A DNA stretch of 26,441 nt from Eggerthella sp. CAG:298 (GTDB taxonomy: Bacteria; Actinomycetota; Coriobacteriia; Coriobacteriales; Eggerthellaceae), in assembly GCA_000435675.1 (NCBI GenBank), contig FR895141.1, forward strand, positions 13,358 to 39,798. The letters are read 5' to 3'. The position numbers and the translations under genes are program-made. This document shows, piece after piece, positions 9,031 through 17,324 of this stretch (positions are counted from its first letter, which is position 1; every line of letters begins with the position of its first letter). A model generated the notes under the pieces. That model ran no database searches. It was not told the origin of the DNA and saw only the letters and a program-made list of their open reading frames with translations.

Positions 9031-9059
9031 ACGAGCCTCGCAACCTTTGCGAGGCTCGT
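9031..9059 (+). terminator. Strong hairpin terminator after the surface-protein gene
   Basis: A perfect 13-bp stem, ACGAGCCTCGCAA (9031-9043) with TTGCGAGGCTCGT (9047-9059), and a 3-base loop. It lies 63 bases after the stop codon at 8967 and is followed by a short, weak T-rich stretch (TTCTGTGT, reading from inside the stem end). It also lies 65 bases beyond the convergent symporter stop, so it could insulate both genes. The stem is certain; terminator function is inferred from position. Confidence 0.75.
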
Positions 9060-9123
9060 TCTGTGTGGAAAGCGAAAGTCATGGGAGTCAGGAATCATGA
9101 GGGCGGTTCTTCTTAAAACGTCA

Positions 9124-10539
9124 CTATTTCGATTCGACGATAGGGATCGGGGTCTTGTCCTCTTCATCGAGGTTGCCGTCGTAGACGTAGTATTTCGTTT
9201 CGCGCGCAATGAGCCCTGAGAGCAACAGCACCATGATGATGTTCGGGATAGCCATGAGCGCATTGCCGATATCGGATATCACCCACACCATATCGCCGAT
9301 GCCGATCGCGCCCAAGAACGCCGCTGCCACATAGAGGATCTGATAGGGCAAGATCGCATGCTTGCCGAACAGATAGGTGATCGCGCGGCTGCCATAGTAG
9401 GACCACCCCAGAATGGTCGAGTACGAGAACGCCACCATGCCCACCACCAAGAGCGGCGTGCCCAGATAAGGGATCTGCGCAAAGGCAAGGCTTGCAAGCT
9501 GAGCGCCCGAGAAGATGGTCGGGTTGTTCAATATCTCATCTTGAATGCCTGGATAGGCGAGCATCGTGGAGACGAGCACGATACCGGTGAGCGCGCAGAT
9601 GACCACGGTCGACCAGAACGTTCCCGTCATCGCGATGAGCGACTGCTCAGCAGGATTCTTTGTCTTCGCCGCCGCCGCGATGATCGGTGCTGAACCAAGA
9701 CCCGACTCGTTCGAGAAGAGCCCGCGCGCGCACCCGAACTGGAGCGCCACCATGATGCCCGAGCCCACTGCGCCTCCAAAGGCAGCCTTCGCCGTGAATG
9801 CGCATTCGAAGATGAGTACGAGCGCATCCCACAAATACGCCCAGTTCAACGCCAGGATGATCACGCAGCCAAGGGCGTAGCCGATCGCCATGACCGGCAC
9901 CAGGCGCTCGCAAACATCAGAGATGATCTTCACGCCGCCGAAGATGACCGCCGCGACCAACACCACGATCACGATGCCGATGATCCACGGCTCGACCTGA
10001 AGACCGCTCGAGGTCATGATGCCGGTCATCGCCGATGCCTGCACTGCCGATCCCGTGCCAATCGCCGCAATAGCCGCGAACAGAGCGAAAGCGACCGCAC
10101 CCAATCGCGCGTACCAAGGCACCTTGCCATTCTTCGTGAACCCGCGCTGCCAGGCATACATGGCGCCGCCCAACATGTTTCCGTTGTGGTCCTTCACGCG
10201 ATACTTGATCGCAACGAACACCTCGGAATATTTCGTGGCGATACCGAACACGCCCGTAAGCCACATCCAGAAGATCGCGCCAGGACCACCCGCCAGGATC
10301 GCCGTAGCCACGCCCACGATCGAACCGGTGCCGATGGTTGCCGCGAGCGCTGTGGCAAGCGCCCCGAAGGGAGAAATGTCTCCTTCACCTTCGGTCTTCT
10401 TCAAGGACATCTTGATAGCTTGCGGGATCTTCCGCTGGATGAACCGCGTGCGGAACGTGAGGAAGATGTGCGATCCCAAAAGAAGAACGATCATCGCAGG
10501 CCCCCAAACGAAGGCATCGATCTGCTCAAGAATCTCCAT
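9124..10539 (-). CDS. Alanine/glycine:cation (sodium) symporter, AGCS family
   Basis: A 471-residue polytopic membrane transporter that brings in alanine or glycine with sodium or protons. The AGCS hallmark is visible at residues 71-93: TGSIVGVATAI, then GGPGAIFWMW. It is followed by ATKYSEVFVAIKYR and later GLGSAPIIAAAAKTKNPAEQ, all typical of this family, and the length is normal. I chose ATG at 10539 rather than the longer frame from 10593, because AAGGGA (10552-10547) lies 7 bases upstream and the family N-terminus (a short hydrophilic stretch, then VWGPAMIVLLLGSHIFLTFRT) begins there. It stands alone, divergent from cysK and convergent with the heme locus. Amino-acid uptake fits an organism that ferments or assimilates amino acids. 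Which amino acid it prefers cannot be told from sequence. Confidence 0.95.
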   Translation of the reverse strand: MEILEQIDAFVWGPAMIVLLLGSHIFLTFRTRFIQRKIPQAIKMSLKKTEGEGDISPFGALATALAATIGTGSIVGVATAILAGGPGAIFWMWLTGVFGIATKYSEVFVAIKYRVKDHNGNMLGGAMYAWQRGFTKNGKVPWYARLGAVAFALFAAIAAIGTGSAVQASAMTGIMTSSGLQVEPWIIGIVIVVLVAAVIFGGVKIISDVCERLVPVMAIGYALGCVIILALNWAYLWDALVLIFECAFTAKAAFGGAVGSGIMVALQFGCARGLFSNESGLGSAPIIAAAAKTKNPAEQSLIAMTGTFWSTVVICALTGIVLVSTMLAYPGIQDEILNNPTIFSGAQLASLAFAQIPYLGTPLLVVGMVAFSYSTILGWSYYGSRAITYLFGKHAILPYQILYVAAAFLGAIGIGDMVWVISDIGNALMAIPNIIMVLLLSGLIARETKYYVYDGNLDEEDKTPIPIVESK

Positions 10540-10725
10540 CACACATTCCCTTACCGCACTGATTGATAAACAAGAATTCAGCATAGCAGCCAAATCCTCT
10601 CATGCGCTCAACATTATCAGGAAAGGTGTCCCCCACACACGAACAGACCACGCGATCTTTCAGCCAATCCCAGCACATTTGAAGCGCTCGCTATCCTCCG
10701 AGCCATCGAACAGAGCCAAATCGGC

Positions 10726-10731
10726 TATGAT
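10726..10731 (+). promoter_or_regulatory. Possible -10 box upstream of cysK
   Basis: TATGAT (5 of 6 to TATAAT), about 40 bases before the cysK start. No convincing -35 box is visible at 16-18 bases. The remainder of the divergent 10540-10771 region (232 bases) shows no gene, riboswitch or clear operator. Confidence 0.35.
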
Positions 10732-10771
10732 TGAATGAACGAAATCTCCCCTTCATGCATAAGGAATCATG

Positions 10772-11701
10772 ATGGTCTATCGCACAATCTTAGACGCGCT
10801 CGGCAATACCCCGCTGATCGAGCTCAACCATATGACCACGCCTGACCAGGCGCGCATCGTGGTGAAGTATGAAGGGTTGAATGTGGGCGGTTCGATCAAG
10901 ACGCGCACTGCGCTCCAGATGATCGAAGGGGCCGAAGCGCGTGGGATCATCGGTCCCGATTCCATCATCGTTGAGCCCACCAGTGGCAACCAAGGCATTG
11001 GGCTTGCGCTCGTTTGTGCGGTGAAGGGCTACAAAGCGGTGCTGATCATGCCCGACTCGGTCTCGCACGAACGTCATGAGCTCGTCCGGCAATACGGCGC
11101 GGAAGTCATCATGGTGCACGACGAAGGCGATATCGGCGAATGCATCGCACGCTGCATCGCGCTCGCTAACGAAATGGCCGGAAACGACCCGCAGGTCTAT
11201 ATCCCTCAGCAGTTCGAGAACGCCGATAATCTCGTCGCGCACGAAACAGGTACAGCGCAAGAGATCTTGCGCGATATCGATACGCCGATCGATGGATTCT
11301 GCGCTGGGTTCGGCACGGGCGGAACCATCTCAGGCGTGGGACGCGTCTTGCGTGAGGCCTATCCAAATCTTCAGATCTGGGTCGCTGAACCAGAGCATGC
11401 TGCTATCCTTTCAGGCGGCGAAATAGGCTCCCACCTGCAACAAGGCATCGGCGATGGGCTCATTCCTGCTATCTTCGACGAAGGCATCTACGACCATATT
11501 TGCCTTATCTCCGATGAAGAGGCTCTCGAAACGAGCCGTGAGCTTGCGCGCAAAGAGGGTATTTTGTGCGGCATCTCCTCCGGCACCAACGTTGCTATCG
11601 CACGCCGCCTCGCAACGCATCTCGGGCCCGGCAAGACCGTCGTGACCATCCTCCCCGATACCGGCGAGCGCTACTTCTCCACCCCACTCTTCTCCGCTTA
11701 G
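10772..11701 (+). CDS. cysK: Cysteine synthase-family PLP enzyme (O-acetylserine sulfhydrylase type)
   Basis: A 309-residue fold-type II PLP enzyme; the family makes cysteine from O-acetylserine and sulfide in the cytosol. Visible sites are the PLP lysine in GGSIKTR (Lys43), the substrate loop TSGNQG (70-75), the phosphate loop GTGGT (181-185) and SSG (269-271) near the PLP ring nitrogen. The loop has Gln where CysK/CysM usually have Thr (TSGNTG), and the lysine motif reads SIKTR rather than SVKDR, so a related side-chain donor or acceptor is possible. Two ATGs lie in tandem (10769 and 10772). I prefer 10772 because AGGA at 10762-10765 is then 6 bases away. The gene is monocistronic, divergent from the symporter and convergent with priA. 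The family call is secure; the exact substrate is not. Confidence 0.88.
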   Translation: MVYRTILDALGNTPLIELNHMTTPDQARIVVKYEGLNVGGSIKTRTALQMIEGAEARGIIGPDSIIVEPTSGNQGIGLALVCAVKGYKAVLIMPDSVSHERHELVRQYGAEVIMVHDEGDIGECIARCIALANEMAGNDPQVYIPQQFENADNLVAHETGTAQEILRDIDTPIDGFCAGFGTGGTISGVGRVLREAYPNLQIWVAEPEHAAILSGGEIGSHLQQGIGDGLIPAIFDEGIYDHICLISDEEALETSRELARKEGILCGISSGTNVAIARRLATHLGPGKTVVTILPDTGERYFSTPLFSA

Positions 11702-11710
11702 CCAAGCTGG

Positions 11711-11884
11711 TTGGCTGGCTCGATCAGCGGAGAGGGTGAGGCAATGAGGTGACTCTTTTCCGACACTCTAATTATTAATAAAACCCGAGAAAAGCAGTGA
11801 CGCATGAGCGAATCTGCAAAATGCAGATTCGCGAACAGGGAAACGGGGAACCTTGTGTCTCGCGCTCGGCGCTGATCGAGCCAA
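11711..11884. repeat. Inverted-repeat element between cysK and priA
   Basis: TTGGCTCGATCAGCG is present as an inverted pair. The right arm is 11870-11884 (in reverse complement). The left arm is 11711-11729 and carries a 4-base TGGC duplication; 14 bases (11716-11729 with 11870-11883) pair perfectly. The arms enclose about 140 bases with a further perfect hairpin (11808-11832). The whole sits in the 220-base gap between two convergent genes and has no ORF of its own. It could be a MITE-like remnant or a large bidirectional termination structure. Confidence 0.55.
11808..11832. repeat. Perfect 11-bp hairpin inside the cysK-priA gap
   Basis: GCGAATCTGCA (11808-11818), loop AAA, TGCAGATTCGC (11822-11832). 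No T-run follows on either strand, so it is not a textbook intrinsic terminator, although it lies between the 3' ends of two convergent genes. Confidence 0.6.
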
Positions 11885-11921
11885 GATACCACTGATAACC
11901 CCTTAGGCGTGCTGCTTGTAC

Positions 11922-14225
11922 TTAGAGTACGCTTACGGGGTCGATGTCGATCGAGACGTTCACGGTCTTGTGGGGTTTTCGGGAGCGGAAGTAATCGATG
12001 CAAAAAGCGGAGATGTCTTCAGTGGGCTGCGCTTTGATGAGGATGTGATAGCGGAAGTTCTTCTTGAGGCGCGAAAGCACGCATGGCGTGGGCGGGAAGA
12101 TCTGTATCCCCTGCGCGCCTCGCTCTTCACCAAGCTTCATAAGATCGAAGAAGAGCTGCTGCGCAACCCCGATCACTTCGGACTCGCGCTCCCCCCAAAT
12201 GAGCACATTCGCCATACGCACGAACGGCGGATAAGAAAGATCGTGGCGCAGTTTCAGCTCCTGCTCAAGGAATCTCTCACGATCATAGCGCGCAGCCGCA
12301 GCGATGGCGCCATCATGCGCACTGTAGGTCTGCACGATCACCTTGCCAGGAAGATCGGCACGACCCGAGCGCCCGGCCACCTGTTCGATCAGATCGAACG
12401 TGCGCTCAGAGCTGCGGAAATCGGGAAGGTGGAGCATGGTGTCGGCATTGATAACACCCACGAGCGTAACATCATCGAAGTCGAGCCCTTTCGCGATCAT
12501 CTGCGTACCTAAGAGCACTGCCGCATCCGCCTTCGCGAACTGTTCGAGCAAGCGCTGGTGGTCGCCCTTGTGTGCCGTAGTATCCGCATCCATGCGAACG
12601 ACCTCGCAGGCACGCTCCCCCAAGAAAACGCGCAACTCCGCTTCGACGCGTTGCGTTCCCGCACCGAAGCGCTTCAGATAAGGAGAGCCACAATCGGGAC
12701 AGGTAACGGGAGCAGGGATCTCATAACCGCAGTGATGGCAAACGAGCCGATTGCCCTCTTCGTGATAGGTGAGCGAAGTCGAACAGGATTCGCATTCAGG
12801 CACGAAGCCGCAGTCGCGGCAGAGCAAGAACTGCGCGAACCCACGCTGGTTGAGCAGCAAGACTGCTTTCTCGCCTTTGTCGAGCGTTTCGTCGAGCGCA
12901 TTCTGAAGCGCCTTCGAGAACATCTTGCGATTGCCCGCGCCGAACTCGCGCGCCATATCGACCACCTGGATATCAGGTAGCGGCTTGCCATTGGCGCGAC
13001 TAGCCATGACCACCTGATGCCCTTTGGCGCGTTTAGCCATGCCCACCTGATGCCACGAATCGTCGGTCTTCGCCCGATGGAGCGCCTCGATCGAGGGCGT
13101 GGCCGAACCTAAGATGAGCGTGGCGCCATTCCTGCGCACGAGCCACTCCGCCACATCGCGCGTCACATAGCGCGGCGCCTGATCCTGCTTATAGCTACCT
13201 TCGTGCTCTTCGTCGATGATGATCATGCCCACGTTCGCAAGCGGAGCGAAGAGCGCGCTGCGCGCACCCACCACCACACGGATCTCACCTGAATGAATCA
13301 GATCCCACTGGTCGAAGCGTTCCCCTTGGCTCATACGCGAGTGAAGCACCGCCACCGTATCGCCGAAGCGTCCACGAAAGCGCGCGACCGTTTGTGGCGT
13401 GAGCGAGATCTCGGGCACGAGCACGATCGCATTGCGCCCCGCCTTCAGCTCTTCCTCGATCGCGCAGAGAAACACTTCAGTCTTACCCGACCCCGTAACG
13501 CCATCGAGCACTACCACTTCCCCGCTGGCGCGTTGCTGAGCCGCACCGATCACTTCAAGTGCAGCACTTTGATCAGGCGTCAAGACAGGGCGCTCATGGA
13601 TGCGCTTGGTGAAGGCCGAACTGATCTCTGCCGCGCCGCGTACACGTCTGCGCTCTTCAACAGCGATCACGCCCTTCGCTTCAAGCGCTTTGATGACCGC
13701 TGAGACCGAACCATATTCGGCACTCAAGTCGGCAACCTTCAGGTCGCCCTGCTTGAGCGCTTCAAGGATCGCGATCTGCTTCACGGCGGACTTGCGCGGC
13801 GTATACTCATCGGCTGCAGGCAGACGCGATGCCCAACGCTCATCGACTTGTTGGACCTTCGGATAGAGCACCTCCCACGCACCTGCAACCCGCTTCATCT
13901 TCGGGGTTGCTCCTGGGGGCAGCAGCAAGCGCACGCACGATGAGAGCGGCGCGATATAGCGTTCGGAAAGATAGAAGGCAAGTTCAGCACCAGCTTCATC
14001 GAAATAGGATTCGGAGAGCACCGCTTCGATGGACTTCAGGCGCTTCACGTTCTCAGGTACCTCTTCGCTCAAGCCCACCACGTACCCGATCGCTTTCCTG
14101 CCACCAAACGGCACGAGAACAGCACAGCCGATCTGCGCGTGTGCGAGATCGGCTGGTAATGCGTAGGTGTAAGCACTATCGAGTGCTTGCGTGGGTATGT
14201 CGAGGATCACCGAAGCGTAGGTCAT
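11922..14225 (-). CDS. priA: Primosomal protein N' (replication restart helicase PriA)
   Basis: A 767-residue superfamily 2 DNA helicase that recognises stalled forks and reloads the replicative helicase. The N-terminal DNA-binding part is followed by Walker A GVTGSGKT (242-249), DEEH (338-341), SATPS (374-378) and a zinc domain with eight cysteines at 469, 472, 478, 481, 496, 499, 509 and 512, then the second helicase lobe (GTQMIAKGLDFDDVTLVGV, AGRSGRA). All hallmark parts are present, so it should be active. Unusual: residues about 392-414 hold a duplicated 11-residue unit (HQVGMAKRAKG / HQVVMASRANG). No Shine-Dalgarno site precedes the ATG; a promoter-like sequence ends 9 bases before it. 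The gene lies 31 bases after metK on the same strand. Confidence 0.97.
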   Translation of the reverse strand: MTYASVILDIPTQALDSAYTYALPADLAHAQIGCAVLVPFGGRKAIGYVVGLSEEVPENVKRLKSIEAVLSESYFDEAGAELAFYLSERYIAPLSSCVRLLLPPGATPKMKRVAGAWEVLYPKVQQVDERWASRLPAADEYTPRKSAVKQIAILEALKQGDLKVADLSAEYGSVSAVIKALEAKGVIAVEERRRVRGAAEISSAFTKRIHERPVLTPDQSAALEVIGAAQQRASGEVVVLDGVTGSGKTEVFLCAIEEELKAGRNAIVLVPEISLTPQTVARFRGRFGDTVAVLHSRMSQGERFDQWDLIHSGEIRVVVGARSALFAPLANVGMIIIDEEHEGSYKQDQAPRYVTRDVAEWLVRRNGATLILGSATPSIEALHRAKTDDSWHQVGMAKRAKGHQVVMASRANGKPLPDIQVVDMAREFGAGNRKMFSKALQNALDETLDKGEKAVLLLNQRGFAQFLLCRDCGFVPECESCSTSLTYHEEGNRLVCHHCGYEIPAPVTCPDCGSPYLKRFGAGTQRVEAELRVFLGERACEVVRMDADTTAHKGDHQRLLEQFAKADAAVLLGTQMIAKGLDFDDVTLVGVINADTMLHLPDFRSSERTFDLIEQVAGRSGRADLPGKVIVQTYSAHDGAIAAAARYDRERFLEQELKLRHDLSYPPFVRMANVLIWGERESEVIGVAQQLFFDLMKLGEERGAQGIQIFPPTPCVLSRLKKNFRYHILIKAQPTEDISAFCIDYFRSRKPHKTVNVSIDIDPVSVL
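12991..13056 (-). repeat. 33-bp tandem duplication inside priA
   Basis: 12991-13023 and 13024-13056 match at 28 of 33 positions by hand comparison. The unit is a multiple of three and adds 11 residues to PriA, between the SATPS motif and the conserved LPDIQVVDM stretch, without disturbing the frame. Confidence 0.85.
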
Positions 14226-14234
14226 GATGGCGCT

Positions 14235-14263
14235 AGTATAGCGCAGGCGCGTACGCTTATGAA
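14235..14263 (-). promoter_or_regulatory. Candidate priA promoter overlapping a small palindrome; possibly leaderless
   Basis: Read on the minus strand: TTCATA (14263-14258, 4 of 6 to the -35 consensus), a 17-base spacer, TATACT (14240-14235, 5 of 6), then nine bases to the priA ATG at 14225. The -10 box lies in the perfect palindrome GCGCTA-GTA-TAGCGC (14230-14244). Transcription would start within about three bases of the ATG. No ribosome-binding site is present. Confidence 0.4.
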
Positions 14264-15513
14264 AGCGACGGGCAAGCTGCCTTCAAATCTTCAACCTTGT
14301 TCGTGTGTTCCCAGGTGAATTCTGGAAGCTCGCGACCGAAATGGCCATACGCTGCGGTCTTACGATAGATCGGACGACGCAGGTCGAGCGCATCGATGAT
14401 AGCTGCCGGACGCAGATCGAACACCTTCTCGACTGCCGCTTCGATCTCTTCTTGCGGAACATGGTTCGTGCCGAACGTTTCGATCATGATCGAAACGGGG
14501 CGCGCGACACCGATAGCATAAGCGATCTGAACCTCGCAGCGATCAGCAAGGCCAGCTGCGACCACGTTCTTCGCGACCCAGCGTGCTGCATAGGCGCCAG
14601 AACGATCGACCTTCGTGCAGTCCTTACCCGAGAACGCGCCGCCACCATGACGACCCATGCCGCCATAGGTGTCAACGATGATCTTACGGCCAGTAAGGCC
14701 CGCATCGCCCATAGGACCACCGATCACGAAACGACCGGTCGGGTTGATGAAGATCTCGGCGCCTTCATAGGAAAGATCGAGATCAGCGAATACCGGCGCG
14801 ATGACCTGCTCGATGATATCTTCGCGCAGCTGCTCGGGATCGATATCCTCAGAGTGCTGGGTAGAAACGACGATCTTGTCGATACCTACCGGCTTATCGT
14901 TCTCATAGCGAACGCTCACCTGGGTCTTGCCATCAGGACGTAAGTAAGGCAGGATGCCCTCTTTGCGCACCTTGGTAAGGCGCTCGGAAAGACGATGCGC
15001 TGCATAGATGGGAAGCGGCATGAGCTCTGCGGTTTCGTTGCAGGCATAGCCGAACATCATACCCTGGTCGCCAGCGCCGATCTCGGAATAGCTGTCCTCG
15101 GCTTCGCCCTTCTGCGCCTCGAAGGACTGATCGACGCCCTGAGCGATATCGGCAGACTGATCGTGGATCGCATTGAGCACGCCACAGGTGGTGGCATCAA
15201 AACCATACTTCGCGCGGTTATACCCGATGTCTTCGAGCACCTCGCGCACGATGGCTGGCACATCAACATAGGCTTGCGTGCGAATCTCGCCCGTTACGAG
15301 CACCATGCCTGTGGTGGCCATGGTCTCGCAGGCGCAACGCACTGCGCTCGGATCGGCGGGTGCGCCAGAAGGAGAGATATAGCCCTGTTCAGCAAGCTCG
15401 ATCTCCTTAGCAAGGATAGCATCGAGAACTGCGTCCGAGATCTGATCGCAGATCTTGTCGGGGTGCCCTTCCGTTACCGACTCGCTCGTGAAGATGTAAG
15501 AGGAATTAGCCAT
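14257..15513 (-). CDS. metK: S-adenosylmethionine synthetase
   Basis: A 418-residue cytosolic enzyme making S-adenosylmethionine from ATP and methionine. The N-terminal ESVTEGHPDKICDQISDAVLDA (ATP-binding), the central GAGDQGMMFGYA and the phosphate-binding GGGAFSGKDCTKVDRSGAY are all intact. At 418 residues it is somewhat longer than the usual 380-400. Part of the extra length is an insertion after the first helix (around QGYISPSGAPADPSAVR). It lies 32 bases downstream of a radical SAM gene and 31 bases upstream of priA, all on one strand, so co-transcription is likely. Its own Shine-Dalgarno is weak: only GAAAG about 12 bases before the ATG, which fits translation helped by the upstream gene. 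I see no SAM riboswitch in the short gap. Confidence 0.98.
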   Translation of the reverse strand: MANSSYIFTSESVTEGHPDKICDQISDAVLDAILAKEIELAEQGYISPSGAPADPSAVRCACETMATTGMVLVTGEIRTQAYVDVPAIVREVLEDIGYNRAKYGFDATTCGVLNAIHDQSADIAQGVDQSFEAQKGEAEDSYSEIGAGDQGMMFGYACNETAELMPLPIYAAHRLSERLTKVRKEGILPYLRPDGKTQVSVRYENDKPVGIDKIVVSTQHSEDIDPEQLREDIIEQVIAPVFADLDLSYEGAEIFINPTGRFVIGGPMGDAGLTGRKIIVDTYGGMGRHGGGAFSGKDCTKVDRSGAYAARWVAKNVVAAGLADRCEVQIAYAIGVARPVSIMIETFGTNHVPQEEIEAAVEKVFDLRPAAIIDALDLRRPIYRKTAAYGHFGRELPEFTWEHTNKVEDLKAACPSLS

Positions 15514-15545
15514 ATCAGTATCGTACTTTCTGTTCTCTTATTCGC

Positions 15546-17033
15546 TTACTTGGATGCTTCGGTCTTTTGTGCGATGGCAGAACGAGGATCGCGCTCTGGA
15601 TCCCAAGCACCACGGATCACGCGACCATCCTTCTTGAACTTCGCGATGTCAGTCTCCGCCATGCCGATGTTGTCGCGCTCGCGGTTCTTGACACGCGGAC
15701 CTTCCTTGTCGGTCCACAGACGCTCTGCGACCGGTGCCCATGCCTCAGCAGCAGGCTTCGTCTTCGCACACAGCTCTTCAGCGCTTTCCTGCGCGACCAA
15801 GTCCGTAGAATGCGCGCCTGATTCAGCCACCATGTACTCGAGGCATTCAGGATTCTCGAGCATCGGGCAGGGACGCATGTAGTTATCGTTGAAGGGCTGC
15901 TCGTGGTAGTACTCCATGAAGATGGGTGAACGCAGGCAATCGAGCAACGTTGAGTCGTGGATGTTCGCGTTCGAATAGTGAATGAACACGCACGGCTCGA
16001 CATCGCCTGCAGCATTGATGTGCAGGTAGCGGCGTCCACCAGCGATGCAACCGCCAACATATTCGCCGTCGTGCTGGAAGTCCAGCGTGAAGAGCGGCTT
16101 CGTCTGGCGCATCTTGTCGTTGAAGAGGTAGAGCTTCTCACGCTGTTCGGGCGTAGGCATAAGATCGGTCGGAGAATCCTTGCCGACCGGCATATAAGTG
16201 AAGATCCACGCGAAGAGCGCGCCCTTGTCGATCAGCCAATCGATGTATTCCTCGCTCGTAACGCTATCTGAGTTCACTGAGGTGTAGCAGATCGAAACGC
16301 CGAAGGGCAGCCCATGCGAGCGAAGCAGATCCATGGCCTCATCGACCTTCTGGTAGGTACCTTCGCCACGGCGTGAATCCGTAGAAGCCTCATCGCCTTC
16401 CGCCGAGATAGCAGGAACGAAATTCTTGACGCGGATCATCTCCTGGCAGAACTCTTCGTCAATGAGCGTTGCGTTCGTGAAGCAAAGGAACGCACAATCA
16501 GGATGAGCTTCGCAGAGCTTGATGAGGTCCTTCTTGCGCACCAGCGGCTCACCGCCCGTGTAGATGTAGATGTGAACGCCCAGCTCTTTACCTTGCGTAA
16601 TGATCGAATCGATATCGTCATAGGAAAGATTGAGCGCATTGCCATAATCGGCCGCCCAACAGCCGGTGCAATGCAAGTTGCAAGCACTGGTCGGGTCGAG
16701 CAGGATGGCCCACGGAATGTTGCATTCGTACTTCTTGCGGCTCTTCTCCTGTTGGGTCCAGGCAAGAAGGTTCGCATCGATGACGAAGGTCTTCAGCAGA
16801 TCATCGCGCACTTCAGGGTTGATATCAGTCATGATCTTCATGATGAGCTGATACCAGTTGTTCTTCTGCTCGATCGCATTGCGGATCGACTCACGCTGGC
16901 TCGGGAAGAGCGATTTTGGCAGAAGCGGCTCGAGCGTATCCATGATCTTATTGATATTCTTCTCTGGATCTGCGAGAAGATAGTTCATCAGTTTAGTGAT
17001 CGCTGCTTTTTTCATTGCGTCTGTTGCGCCCAT
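15546..17033 (-). CDS. Radical SAM enzyme with SPASM-like C-terminal cluster domain
   Basis: 495 residues. The radical SAM cluster motif CNLHCTGC supplies Cys118, Cys122 and Cys125 (CxxxCxxC), and GGEP is at 160-163. A C-terminal SPASM-like set follows: Cys329, Cys348, Cys366, Cys389 and Cys397, with the pattern C-x2-G then GDVEPC. It therefore probably carries one SAM-cleaving and at least one auxiliary Fe-S cluster. An N-terminal helical region of about 100 residues precedes the barrel, and a charged tail of about 90 residues follows. I recognise this as a widespread but functionally unassigned family of anaerobes; substrate and product are unknown to me. Start ATG 17033 has GGGGG/AAGG at 17047-17041 seven bases away. 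It heads a likely unit with metK and priA, so the SAM user and the SAM maker may be co-expressed. Confidence 0.9.
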   Translation of the reverse strand: MGATDAMKKAAITKLMNYLLADPEKNINKIMDTLEPLLPKSLFPSQRESIRNAIEQKNNWYQLIMKIMTDINPEVRDDLLKTFVIDANLLAWTQQEKSRKKYECNIPWAILLDPTSACNLHCTGCWAADYGNALNLSYDDIDSIITQGKELGVHIYIYTGGEPLVRKKDLIKLCEAHPDCAFLCFTNATLIDEEFCQEMIRVKNFVPAISAEGDEASTDSRRGEGTYQKVDEAMDLLRSHGLPFGVSICYTSVNSDSVTSEEYIDWLIDKGALFAWIFTYMPVGKDSPTDLMPTPEQREKLYLFNDKMRQTKPLFTLDFQHDGEYVGGCIAGGRRYLHINAAGDVEPCVFIHYSNANIHDSTLLDCLRSPIFMEYYHEQPFNDNYMRPCPMLENPECLEYMVAESGAHSTDLVAQESAEELCAKTKPAAEAWAPVAERLWTDKEGPRVKNRERDNIGMAETDIAKFKKDGRVIRGAWDPERDPRSAIAQKTEASK

Positions 17034-17058
17034 AAAAGATCCCCCTTAAATTTCGTTA

Positions 17059-17064
17059 TCTATA
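17059..17064 (-). promoter_or_regulatory. Possible -10 box for the radical SAM-metK-priA unit
   Basis: On the minus strand, TATAGA, 25 bases before the ATG at 17033. No good -35 box is seen at 17 bases; a TTGACT lies too close. The other 17034-17324 sequence, between divergent genes, is AT-richer with several T-runs and short GGCG/CGCC inverted repeats, and holds no convincing gene. Confidence 0.25.
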
Positions 17065-17324
17065 AGCAGGACTGAGTCAAGTCTCGAAAATACAATTTGT
17101 TATTATGCCATTTTCTTCGTTTTTTCTAGCGGCGTTTTACGCCACTGGCGTCGTGCTCCCCGCTCAAGCGCGTTTTTTTCAACAGAATGCTGAGAACTGT
17201 CGAAATAGGGTTGCGCTACTATTGAAAGAAACTTGAGAACAAATAGTTTTTCTGCAGCGAACCGAGCAAAAGTTCTACCGATGAACCTATCGTTCTTCGC
17301 CGACCGAAGAAGAAAGGCCGACTC

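Noticed and set aside
10540..10771. T-box or cysteine-responsive leader before cysK
   Set aside because: I see no T-box signature and no terminator/antiterminator pair in the 232-base region.
15514..15545. SAM riboswitch upstream of metK
   Set aside because: Only 32 bases separate metK from the upstream gene, too short for any known SAM riboswitch.
14995..15882. Open frame of 295 codons on the + strand across metK and the radical SAM gene
   Set aside because: It is antisense to conserved motifs of both genes, and no family resemblance is visible.
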